This document shows positions 41,901 to 49,155 of a stretch of DNA of 64,000 nt, in pieces. The first letter of the stretch is position 1, and each line of letters starts with the position of its first letter. Made by a program: the position numbers and the translations under genes. The stretch spans positions 434,001 to 498,000 of the forward strand of contig CAVUID010000015.1 in NCBI GenBank assembly GCA_963741495.1. The letters run 5' to 3'. The notes beneath the pieces are model-generated. The model saw nothing but the letters and a program-made list of their open reading frames with translations. It ran no database searches and was not told the origin of the DNA. The DNA comes from Sulfurimicrobium sp963741495. Its GTDB lineage: Bacteria > Pseudomonadota > Gammaproteobacteria > Burkholderiales > Sulfuricellaceae.

Positions 41901-42831
41901 CAGGCTTTATATTTTTTGCAATCACATCTCCTTCCAATCTGCCAGCGGCATTCTGGGCCAGGCGTGCTTGCAGTTCGAGGCTGGCCTGTGGCGCAGTAGG
42001 CGAGAATGCGTGCGGGTCAAGTCCGTTCACTGAGAGCGTCAGCACGGCAAGTGGGAACGGGGTGAAGGGTTTCAATTGCGCTTCGCCCCGGCCAGTGAGC
42101 CCTGCGCCGCTGCCTTGCGCCTTGAGTGTGAAGCTTTCCAGTTTGCCGCTAGCATTGGCAGAAATGCGTGCCTGCGGTGACCCGTGTCCGGTTAGGTCAG
42201 CACTGGCTTGCAGTTCGAATGGCCTGGTGCCGTCCATCTGGGCGGATGCGCTCAGATCTCCATATTCCAGGCCGGCACGCATTTCATGCAGATGATGCAG
42301 GCGGCCATTGCTTTCAAGTCGTGCCGTCATCCGGGTAGCAGCAAAATCCGGTTTGCCTCCTGCCTCACTGAACATCTGCAGCGAGCCAATTTCTATTTTG
42401 TCTAGAGAAACGGGCAGCGGCAGGCGCAAGTCCTGTGGCAGGGTCAGCGGTTCATCCGATGGGGGCGACAACACTTCGATGCTTTGCACCGTCAGTATTG
42501 CGATATCCAGCCGACCCGCCAGCAGCACGGCAGGTCGCCAGTCGAGACGGATAGCGCGAATAGAAACGTGTGTATCGCCGCCCTTGTAACTCAGTTCCTG
42601 TATACCCATCGGGCCAAGCAGCGTGCCACTTGTGCCCTCAATGGTCAGTGTGCCGCCACTGCTATGGGATGCCATGGAAGCCAGCCATTGAAGCCCGGAT
42701 GAAGTCGCCAGCAGCCAGCTGGTTCCGGCCGACAGGGTGACGATGGCAAACAACAGGGCAAACGGCCACTTCCGCCGGAATCGTGCCGGGGGGGGCGGAG
42801 ATGGTGTTGTACGGCCCTGATGGCTGTTCAT
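38998..42831 (-). CDS. tamB: Translocation and assembly module TamB
   Basis: 1277 residues. The N-terminal signal anchor (about 24-45, WPFALLFAIVTLSAGTSWLL) is followed by a long repetitive beta-rich region (AsmA/TamB type, a hydrophobic groove for lipid or protein transfer). The C-terminal DUF490 domain (about 950-1277) ends in KLTYTLTPRISIVTRAGFDNAIDVLYTIHFD, with the terminal aromatic residue region that meets the partner barrel. The start overlaps the tamA stop by one base (TGATG). Length is in the usual range. TamB supports phospholipid transport and autotransporter assembly. Confidence 0.94.
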   Translation of the reverse strand: MNSHQGRTTPSPPPPARFRRKWPFALLFAIVTLSAGTSWLLATSSGLQWLASMASHSSGGTLTIEGTSGTLLGPMGIQELSYKGGDTHVSIRAIRLDWRPAVLLAGRLDIAILTVQSIEVLSPPSDEPLTLPQDLRLPLPVSLDKIEIGSLQMFSEAGGKPDFAATRMTARLESNGRLHHLHEMRAGLEYGDLSASAQMDGTRPFELQASADLTGHGSPQARISANASGKLESFTLKAQGSGAGLTGRGEAQLKPFTPFPLAVLTLSVNGLDPHAFSPTAPQASLELQARLAQNAAGRLEGDVIAKNIKPAPLDQGGLPLLETRGHASLSTENVKIDALNLILAGGGSITGHLSWQLKQATGTADLTIIRLDPAVIDTRLRPALLDGKATLSGDIQAQQGAITLSDGKLRLEASLLHSDDTLTLNSLRLAHGQALLSGKGRLGLAAKRPFTFKGEFKHFDLSAFLQAPHSDLNARLELMGELTPQTSGTLDFTIDKSQLAGQVVSGGGQIAFNSMNQVSGKAEVRLGDNRLSAQGSYGTPGEHLELNLAAPSLAQLGPGFGGALNTQATLAGSPTNPEITFEAKGSQLILPGEHHLASLSASGRLQNESINFKGEATGYQKTAEVLLHNLTLAIEGSRSRHDISAKAQLPNETAMNLHASGGLTDTAKGWSKVQWQGVLSALTATGQVPFKLLAATPVTFSQERISLGKAEFAVAGGRVQLSSTEWTPRNWNSRGNFNSIGLRPGGVAGEIQDALRLTGDWDVTAAPNLSGKLRIRRESGDWVFPGDHPVSLGVQDLQFNAQVSNNRLSAELRAHGTRLGEWQANIALPLTQGTSGWSVPPETPLNGKIDVKVPDLSWIGPALDSNIKSSGRLALAANISGTIGQPHLRGQLSGNDLAVALLDQGIRLQQGKLAARLDQTRLHIDQLSFIAPHNPPPRDRLLSQLKLAQEPGNISLSGMIDPLGKRGNLELNATRLPLAQRPDRWIIASGQGRIGFEQDTLTLGGKITADAGLISQPAAGRPELSDDVVIIGQKAPARGVLRITTDATLDLGEQFFLRASGLETRLAGQLHLRGIPAKPLHASGSITTQNATFKAYGQNLAVERGIVNFQGPLDNPGLNVLAVRKNLPVEAGVTVTGTVRRPVVRLVSTPSVPDPEKLSWIVLGRAPDAGGTDTSLLLTAAGSILGGQSGGITGQLAQALGVDELSLNQAQNGDPLTSQIVTVGKRLSARAFLSYEQGLTAVAGTTKLTYTLTPRISIVTRAGFDNAIDVLYTIHFD

Positions 42832-44627
42832 CAGAACGCCACCGCCAGCGAAAAATGCAGCCGCAAGGCTTCGGTCTCCTGACCCCAGGCAAGATCCACT
42901 GCCAGCGGTCCGACCGGGCTGCGCCAGCGTGCGCCGGCGCCATAACCTGTGGACAGGCGCATGTCGCGCCAGCTATCGGCTGCGCCGCCAGTATCGGCGA
43001 ACAGGGCAGCGCCCCAGTTGCCGCTGAACCAGTGGGTATATTCGAGACTGCCCGTGGCCAGCGTGCGTCCGCCAACTATGGCTGAGCCTTCCTGCACGCC
43101 CAGGCTCTGGTGCGCATAGCCGCGGACGGACTGTGACCCGCCTGCGCGGAACAGATATTCCTGGGGAATGCCGAAGCGCGACTGGGCCGCGGTGTAGCCG
43201 GCCTCGCCGCGCAGCGACAGGGTGTCGCGCTTACCCATCGGCCACCACACCTGATGACGCACGAGGGTACGAAGGAAATCCTGGTCCGATAACAGACTTT
43301 TGCTGGCGCCGCCGATGCGCACTTCAGTCACATTGCCGCGGCGCGGGTAGAGCGGGTCGTTCACCGTACGGCGAATCCAGTGCCAGTCCGGTACCAAGGC
43401 TTGTATGCTTTCACGGTCGCCATCTGTCGGATTACGTTGTTCATGTTGCCAGTTGATCCCCAATCGGGTTTCAATCTGCCCTTGGGTGCGGCTGCGTGCC
43501 ACGCTCAGGGCCTGGTTGGAGGTTTTCAGTCCCTGAATATCTGTAGTTTCGACATGGGCGCCCCAACCGAGACGGTAGCCGAGGGCGTCAGGCAGTGTAT
43601 CGATAGTGGCAAACAACCTCTGTCGATTCTGTTCCAGACGCAGACCGCTGCCCAGATTCCAGGCATGATCAAGCAGGTTGAAGTCGCGATAGGTAATTTC
43701 GCCGCGGGCGCCGTTGTTGGAACTGTAGCCGGCGCCGAATGAAACATGCCGCGCCTTGGCTTCTCGCAATATGACCTTCACCGGTACGGCTTCGTGCAGG
43801 GCAGGATCCGGCTCGATGCTGACAATGACCGAATTGAGATGCGGCAGGCTCTGCAGGGCGGCCTGAAATTCGAGCAATTTATCCTGACGGTATGGGTCGC
43901 CAGCACGGAATGGGACGTGGCGTGTGACCAGTTTTGCGTCGTAACGCTCAAGACCGGTAATTGCCAGTTCGCCGAAATGGAAGGCAGGCCCAGAATCCAG
44001 CACCAGAGAGAGTTTTGCGCTAGCGTTATTGGGATCCACTTCTGCCCGGCTTTCCTCGATACTCGCAGCGGCATAATCCCTGCGCGAAATTCTTGCCAGG
44101 AGAGCTGACTTGGCCTCTTCCCAGTCCGGGCTGCGGAAGGGCTTGCCTGCTGGCAGACGCCAAGCCGCGCGCAAGCGCTCTATTAATGCTTGATTGTCGG
44201 GAGAGCCTGCGGCAATGGCGCCCCGAAATTCGATATTGACTGCGCTGACCCGTGTGCGCTGACCCGGGACGACTTCTAGAGTCAAAAAGTCGGTATTTTC
44301 TGGTGGGTGGAGGGTTAACGTTGGCGAGAAATAACCCTCAGTCGCCAACAATTCGCCAACTTCCCGTTGTGCCCGGCGCAAAAATGTTGCACGCGCTGTT
44401 TCATCGGTCAGGGCAACGACGGGTAACTCGAAATGGTTTTTCAGCAAGTCCTGCACTATCTCGGGGGCAATCAGAACAACGGATGTTTTGTCATTGCCGT
44501 CAGGGGGTTGCTGAGCCTGAGCCGATTCGCTGCCCAGCGTAATAACAAGAGCCAGAATCGCGCCCATGCAGTGATTCTTGTGGACATTATCCGTAAGCGA
44601 TCGAAAGCGCTTCAGGCGCTTACTCAT
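42831..44627 (-). CDS. tamA: Translocation and assembly module TamA (Omp85 family)
   Basis: About 598 residues from the ATG at 44627, which has AGGA upstream; the frame is open to 44699 and an ATG at ~44567 directly begins the signal peptide (MGAILALVITLGSESAQAQ). Three POTRA domains (about 60-260; VVPGQRTRVSAVNIEFRGA) precede a 16-strand barrel with the family motif in RGYAHQSLG and a final strand ALRLHFSLAVAF ending in Phe. TamA is the outer-membrane partner of TamB; the two genes overlap by one base and must be co-translated. Confidence 0.92.
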   Translation of the reverse strand: MSKRLKRFRSLTDNVHKNHCMGAILALVITLGSESAQAQQPPDGNDKTSVVLIAPEIVQDLLKNHFELPVVALTDETARATFLRRAQREVGELLATEGYFSPTLTLHPPENTDFLTLEVVPGQRTRVSAVNIEFRGAIAAGSPDNQALIERLRAAWRLPAGKPFRSPDWEEAKSALLARISRRDYAAASIEESRAEVDPNNASAKLSLVLDSGPAFHFGELAITGLERYDAKLVTRHVPFRAGDPYRQDKLLEFQAALQSLPHLNSVIVSIEPDPALHEAVPVKVILREAKARHVSFGAGYSSNNGARGEITYRDFNLLDHAWNLGSGLRLEQNRQRLFATIDTLPDALGYRLGWGAHVETTDIQGLKTSNQALSVARSRTQGQIETRLGINWQHEQRNPTDGDRESIQALVPDWHWIRRTVNDPLYPRRGNVTEVRIGGASKSLLSDQDFLRTLVRHQVWWPMGKRDTLSLRGEAGYTAAQSRFGIPQEYLFRAGGSQSVRGYAHQSLGVQEGSAIVGGRTLATGSLEYTHWFSGNWGAALFADTGGAADSWRDMRLSTGYGAGARWRSPVGPLAVDLAWGQETEALRLHFSLAVAF

Positions 44628-44835
44628 GGTTGAATATGTTTCCTGCCGATCAGTGTCTGGTCCATCTTGAATCCCGGCAGTGGTTGATGAAAATTCCATC
44701 CAATTAATTATGGCTGGGAAGTATTGAATTCAATGGCTATGATAGCATTGAAGCAGTTGATTCACGGGTCGCAAAGCTTTTTAAGGATTTACTGGTTTCG
44801 GCCTGAATACACCACGCAAAGCTCGAATTATCAAA

Positions 44836-45312
44836 TTGCTAAAAATCAGAGTTGACACTGAAAAACAGACACTTGAACTGCTGGATGATTCCCGGCTTGT
44901 CATGCGTTATCCCGTTTCTACCGCGAAAAATGGGGTGGGGGAGGTGTCGGGCAGTTTTTGCACTCCACGCGGCAAACATCGGGTGCGCGCTAAAATTGGC
45001 GCGGGACAGCCGGAAAATGCCGTGTTTATCCGTAGGCGCCCTTCGGGTGAAGTGTACACCGATGAATTGGGGAGGCAGTATCCAGAGCGTGACTGGATAT
45101 TAAGCCGCATTCTCTGGCTTTCCGGCTGCGAGCCCGGCTTTAATCGTCTTGGAGATGTCGATACGATGCGCCGCTATATCTACATCCATGGCACACCCCA
45201 CGAAGACGCTATCGGCAGCCCGGTTTCCCATGGCTGTGTCAGGATGCGCATGCAGGACATGGTCGAGTTGTTCGAGCAGGTGCCCGTCGGGACGCCGGTG
45301 GATATTGTATAA
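44836..45312 (+). CDS. L,D-transpeptidase (YkuD domain)
   Basis: 158 residues consisting almost only of the YkuD catalytic domain: IHGTPHEDAIGSPVSHGCVRM holds the catalytic His and Cys (SHGCVRM near residue 138). These enzymes cross-link peptidoglycan at meso-DAP or attach lipoproteins; short forms like this, without signal peptide or LysM, occur in betaproteobacteria. The start is uncertain: no ATG is available and TTG at 44836 is the best candidate, with no clear ribosome-binding site. The missing signal peptide may mean a more upstream start, but a stop at 44782 limits it. Confidence 0.83.
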   Translation: MLKIRVDTEKQTLELLDDSRLVMRYPVSTAKNGVGEVSGSFCTPRGKHRVRAKIGAGQPENAVFIRRRPSGEVYTDELGRQYPERDWILSRILWLSGCEPGFNRLGDVDTMRRYIYIHGTPHEDAIGSPVSHGCVRMRMQDMVELFEQVPVGTPVDIV

Positions 45313-45440
45313 AAGCGGGTGCAACAATAAGGGTGGCGAGCCTGACCCCCGGCACTTGCAATAAATGGCTGTGGCTGCTGGCTTCCGCCCCTGACCAGAT
45401 TCACCACCTTGCAATGCGGGGAGGCCCGCCATAAAAAATT

Positions 45441-45471
45441 AAAGGCTTGGGTAGTATACCCAAGCCTTTTT
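45441..45471. terminator. Bidirectional terminator between the L,D-transpeptidase gene and tRNA-Glu
   Basis: AAAGGCTTGGGTA, loop GTA, TACCCAAGCCTTT plus T-run: a 13-bp perfect stem. The minus-strand side also ends in a T-rich run, so it can serve tRNA-Glu as well as the plus-strand gene. Confidence 0.9.
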
Positions 45472-45475
45472 GTTC

Positions 45476-45551
45476 TGGCGTCCCCAACGAGATTCGAACT
45501 CGTGTTACCGCCGTGAAAGGGCGATGTCCTAGGCCTCTAGACGATAGGGAC
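45476..45551 (-). tRNA. tRNA-Glu (anticodon TTC)
   Basis: 76 bases with encoded CCA. The acceptor GTCCCTA-type strand pairs with its 3' partner, D-arm TCTAGAGGCCTAGGA, anticodon loop CTTTCAC giving UUC, T-arm ACGAGTTCGAATCTCGT. The CUUUCAC loop and D-arm are those of bacterial tRNA-Glu. The strong terminator follows 4 bases beyond its 3' end. Confidence 0.95.
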
Positions 45552-45558
45552 TAAAGCT

Positions 45559-45783
45559 TTACTTCTTTGTCAGCTGGGTGGTCGTGATGCCCGTAAGCAA
45601 CAATATAAAACCGACTGGAACCCAAGCCAACCAAAAACCAATTATTTCACTATCTCCCGATGGCAGATTATAAAAACCCACCGCCAGACCTACAACAGTG
45701 CAGAAAAAACCGAGGTAGGAAGCAATCACACCAAGCCGGTTCATCTTGTCCGCTTTGTCGCTCGAAGCAAAAAGTCTGCGCAT
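45559..45783 (-). CDS. Small two-helix membrane protein of unknown function
   Basis: 74 residues from the ATG at 45783 (alternatives: 45810 upstream, 45744 downstream). Two membrane helices (ASYLGFFCTVVGLAVGFYNL and GFWLAWVPVGFILLLTGITT) separated by a short acidic loop. No family recognised. It lies between nnr and tRNA-Glu on the same strand, 7 bases before the tRNA, so it may share a transcript with tRNA-Glu. Confidence 0.55.
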   Translation of the reverse strand: MRRLFASSDKADKMNRLGVIASYLGFFCTVVGLAVGFYNLPSGDSEIIGFWLAWVPVGFILLLTGITTTQLTKK

Positions 45784-45820
45784 TATAGGGAGACAATTTG
45801 AGGCCGTCAAGCCATTTTGT

Positions 45821-47320
45821 TTAAGGGTACACCCACTGGTTAAGCAGGCTGCGTGCAGTTATGGAGACTTCAGAGGCGGTTAATCCTATTGGACCCGTGC
45901 CATTTTTTACCAGTTCGTCTGCCGCCAGGCCATGAAGATAAACAGCCAGGAGTGTGGCTTTTTCAGCGGAAAGGTGCTGCGCCATAAATGCGCCGATCAT
46001 GCCGCACAGAATGTCCCCCATGCCGGCGCTACTCAGGCCCGGATTGCCACTCGGATTGATGTGCCATGTATCGTCAGGAAAAGCGCATACCGTGCCAGCC
46101 CCCTTGAGCACGAGCAGGCTGTTGTAGCGGCTGGCCAATACCAGAGCTGAGCCGATACGATCTTGCTGAATTTCATGATTGCTGCAACCCAGTAATCGGC
46201 CAGCTTCAGTGGGGTGGGGGGTGAGAATGCTTACAGCTTTGCGGGCTTTAAGTTGATCCTGTAATTCAGCATGGGCGCCGAGCAGTGTCAGTGCATCAGC
46301 ATCAATGATCAGCTTGAAATCACTTAGCAGTGCCTGTCGAAGGTAGTCAAGTGCTTTAGCAGATTGCCCCATTCCAGGACCGATGATGAGGCAGTCCAGG
46401 TCCTTCTGAAATAATGCATCAGCGCTGCATAGCATCAGTTCGGGCTGTAACATATCTATAGCGGGAGCATTCGCTGCCAACAGGCCTGCGTATACCCGGC
46501 CCGCGCCTAGCAGGAGCGCAGATCTGCCAGCCAGAAGGGTGGCTCCAGTCATTGATTCAGATCCGCCCAGCACCCCTACGCAGCCCAGCATGCCTTTATG
46601 ACTATTGAGAGGCCGCGGTTTGAGATGGCTTGATACATCCTTTGCGCCGATCAGCCGCCCTTTGACAGGTGGCAGCAACCCAGTAGGCAAATTCAAAGTG
46701 TCGAGATAAATTTGGCCGCAATAATCCGGACCATAAGCGGTAAAAAGTCCAGGCTTGAGGCCTATGAAAGTGAGGGTGTAATCAGCCCGTACAGCGGCTC
46801 GGAATGGCTGGCCTGTTTCACTGTCGAGGCCGCTGGGGATGTCGAGCGACAGGACTGGCGTTTCCATCCGGTTGACCCGCTTTACAAGTTCGAGATATTT
46901 ACCGTCGAGATCACGTTCCAGGCCGATGCCAAACAGGCCATCAATCACGAGGCCCCAATCCCCATTCTCTGGAATGACAGATAAAATCTCGCCGCCACCT
47001 TCGCACCAGTTCCGAAGCGCTTTTGCTGCATTCGATGGCAGTCTGGCAGCGTCGCCTGACAAAACCACGTCTACGCGGTAACCTTGCTTTCGCAGGAGCC
47101 GCGCAGTCACCAAGGCGTCGCCGCCATTATTTCCAGGGCCAGCGAGAACTAATACGGTATAACTATTGCCCAACAACTGTGTAGCCAGTTCTGATGCTGC
47201 TTTTCCGGCCAGTTCCATAAGATCCGGTGAGGCGGGGTGTTTTGCCGCAGCCTGCTCGATGAGGCGGATTTCGTGGCTGTGAAAAAGAGGTTGGCTATGG
47301 GTTAATCCTGCAACGAGCAT
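45821..47320 (-). CDS. nnr: Bifunctional NAD(P)H-hydrate repair enzyme
   Basis: 499 residues from the ATG at 47320, which has AGGAGG 7 bases upstream (the frame is open to 47395). The N-terminal YjeF_N domain (about 1-215, VLAGPGNNGGDALVTARLL) epimerises damaged NAD(P)HX. The C-terminal carbohydrate-kinase-like dehydratase (about 230-490) has GMLGCVGVLGGSESMTGA, ILTPHPTEAGRLL and the ATP/ADP motif NPSGNPGLSSAGMGDILCGMI. This fusion is the normal bacterial form. Often found beside tsaE and amiC; neither is here. It is divergent from the small zinc-ribbon gene, 73 bases away. Confidence 0.95.
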   Translation of the reverse strand: MLVAGLTHSQPLFHSHEIRLIEQAAAKHPASPDLMELAGKAASELATQLLGNSYTVLVLAGPGNNGGDALVTARLLRKQGYRVDVVLSGDAARLPSNAAKALRNWCEGGGEILSVIPENGDWGLVIDGLFGIGLERDLDGKYLELVKRVNRMETPVLSLDIPSGLDSETGQPFRAAVRADYTLTFIGLKPGLFTAYGPDYCGQIYLDTLNLPTGLLPPVKGRLIGAKDVSSHLKPRPLNSHKGMLGCVGVLGGSESMTGATLLAGRSALLLGAGRVYAGLLAANAPAIDMLQPELMLCSADALFQKDLDCLIIGPGMGQSAKALDYLRQALLSDFKLIIDADALTLLGAHAELQDQLKARKAVSILTPHPTEAGRLLGCSNHEIQQDRIGSALVLASRYNSLLVLKGAGTVCAFPDDTWHINPSGNPGLSSAGMGDILCGMIGAFMAQHLSAEKATLLAVYLHGLAADELVKNGTGPIGLTASEVSITARSLLNQWVYP

Positions 47321-47393
47321 GGGTAGGCCTCCTGTCCGAGTGTCTAGTCTATTATGGGCCAAGGCCAAGAGAAATACCCGCTGAGGAGGAATC

Positions 47394-47594
47394 ATGGAAA
47401 ATGTTACTCATGAGGGCGCTCATGTGGTGTCCTGCACGAATGATAATGTGTGCGAAGTTGTGCAATGCGAGGTGTGCATGACCGAGATCCCGTCCAGCGT
47501 AGCGCAGAGTGTCGAGGGGACCGATTATGTTCATCACTTTTGTGGGCTAGAATGCCTTGGGTTGTGGCGAGCTAAAGACGAACATATACGGTAG
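47394..47594 (+). CDS. Small zinc-ribbon protein (DUF3330-like)
   Basis: 66 residues. CEVCMTEIP (about 25-33) and HFCGLECLGLW (about 48-58) supply two Cys-x-x-Cys-like pairs with the pattern CxxCxxxIP...EGxDYVxHFCGxxCxxxW of DUF3330-type proteins. Probably binds zinc; the function of the family is unknown, though members are often found near metal-resistance or electron-transfer genes. GAGGAGG lies 5-6 bases before the ATG, so translation should be strong. It is divergent from nnr. Confidence 0.8.
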   Translation: MENVTHEGAHVVSCTNDNVCEVVQCEVCMTEIPSSVAQSVEGTDYVHHFCGLECLGLWRAKDEHIR

Positions 47595-47635
47595 AAGTAT
47601 CATGAACTCTACAATAATTGATTAATCTTATAATT

Positions 47636-47974
47636 GTGAAACTTTCAACCATTGCCGTTTATTTTCTTGGCGCCAGCTTGGTCATGGCATTTCCCGCGTG
47701 GGGCGCTTCCGGGTTATTTGATCAAAGCAGGGTGATGGTTGAGGGTGCGCACTTGAGCGATGCCGAGGAAATGTTACGGCAATGGCTGGTGGGTCACCCG
47801 GAAGATCAGGAGGCCCGCTTTCTGTTGGCAAGAGTGCTATTTTGGCAACAAAAGCATGCTGATGCGCTGGAGCAATACAATGTATTGCTGAAGAAAGAAC
47901 CTGAAAATAGTGACTACCTTGCAGGCAGAGCGATGTCGGCACACCCAAGGTCACATAATCACCCAGGACTATAG
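47636..47974 (+). pseudogene. Truncated exported TPR protein
   Basis: From a GTG at 47636 (or TTG at 47618): signal peptide KLSTIAVYFLGASLVMAFPAWGA, then one and a half TPR-like units (AEEMLRQWLVGHPEDQEARFLLARVLFWQQKHADALEQYNVLLKKEPENSDYLAGRA). The pattern is that of the N-terminus of YaiO-type outer-membrane proteins, which normally continue with more repeats and a beta-barrel. Here the sequence changes character after about residue 107 and stops at 47974. The missing barrel argues for a remnant. A small TPR protein is the alternative. Confidence 0.6.
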
Positions 47975-48250
47975 TCCGCCCCTCCCTTCCTGTTGCAACC
48001 CAAAATTTGCTGTTCATGCCTGAGGCAATCTTGTTAGTTGTTGAAGAATGAGATCGCTTCGCAGTGCTCACAAAGACTGAGCGCACTTGTCTTTGGCATA
48101 TTTATTTATGTAATTCCAGCCAAAACCATAGAAATAATCTATCTGTTACATTAGAATAACTGATGACTGTTTATTTGAGCTCGCGATAAATCCAGTTGGT
48201 GGCGAGTTATATGGCAATAAGGTTTATTCGATATTTTATGGAGATAGATT
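47975..48250. other. Intergenic remainder after the truncated TPR gene
   Basis: About 275 bases with no supported gene. The minus strand keeps a frame open from 48086 back into the TPR gene, with protein-like stretches (NSKFWVATGREGRTIVLGDY) that I cannot assign; it could be a fragment that interrupted the TPR gene. Confidence 0.35.
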
Positions 48251-49015
48251 GTGATTCACTGGAATTTGTGGCCATTTACGCATACTTCATTTTTGAATAA
48301 TCGGTATAAAGCATTTGCCTTTATGGTATTTGCCGGGTTAATCGCGCTCCCGGTGACATCATTTGCGACTATCGTTGGCTCCAGACATGATTTAAGCGCT
48401 GGAATGGGGGCGGCTTATAATCACAATCTTGTTTTCAATAATTACGGACAAGTCTGCGTGTATTGCCATACGCCCCACGATTCCAATAAAGACAATGGGG
48501 GTAAGCTGCTTTGGAATAAACCTTTCTCTACCGCAACGTATACCTTGTATAGCTCGCCCACTGCTAAGCTCACACCGTCACAACCCACCGGCGCTACGAG
48601 TTCCTCTGCGCTATGCCTTTCCTGTCATGACGGTACAATCGCCGTGGATACTCTTGTAAACATGCCCAATCAGACCTTCACAACAAGCCCGGTTCATGCT
48701 CGCATGAGTACTGATGCGTCTGCTGATTCCTGCGGCCAGTGTCACAGTGCAGCATCAAGCACGACAATTCGCGCAGTGCGGGCCGCTTTCCTGGGAACCG
48801 ATCTGAGCAACGAGCACCCAGTCAATATGGCATATGACGACACAATCAATACGGGCCTGAATCCCGTAGGAAATGTCACCGCTGCTGGATTGAAGCTCTA
48901 TAACGGAAAAGTCGAATGCGCGACCTGTCACGACCCGCACAATGGGAATATCAAAGTTTTTTTGCGGATGGCAAATACGCAAAGTGCTTTATGCACAACA
49001 TGTCATCTCAAGTGA
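48251..49015 (+). CDS. Five-heme c-type cytochrome, exported
   Basis: 254 residues from a GTG with GGAG 7 bases upstream. A signal peptide (AFMVFAGLIALPVTSFA) directs export. Five CxxCH heme sites are visible: residues 69-73 (CVYCH), 122-126 (CLSCH), 161-165 (CGQCH), 223-227 (CATCH, followed by DPHNG) and 248-252 (CTTCH). The CHTPH and CHDPH forms are those of doubled-CxxCH multiheme proteins. No lipobox is seen, so it is probably periplasmic, possibly passing electrons across the envelope; partner unknown. It stands alone, with only the broken TPR gene near it. Confidence 0.9.
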   Translation: MIHWNLWPFTHTSFLNNRYKAFAFMVFAGLIALPVTSFATIVGSRHDLSAGMGAAYNHNLVFNNYGQVCVYCHTPHDSNKDNGGKLLWNKPFSTATYTLYSSPTAKLTPSQPTGATSSSALCLSCHDGTIAVDTLVNMPNQTFTTSPVHARMSTDASADSCGQCHSAASSTTIRAVRAAFLGTDLSNEHPVNMAYDDTINTGLNPVGNVTAAGLKLYNGKVECATCHDPHNGNIKVFLRMANTQSALCTTCHLK

Positions 49016-49155
49016 CAGCTTAAAATATCCAAACATTTGCTCTGCCGCCCAGTCGGCAGGGCTAAAGTTGGCATGGCAATAACTCATCGGCAGACTCCTA
49101 ATTGAAGGTGGTTTTGAGTTAAAATCCAACTTTCCCGTATCTGCCCGGATTGCCC

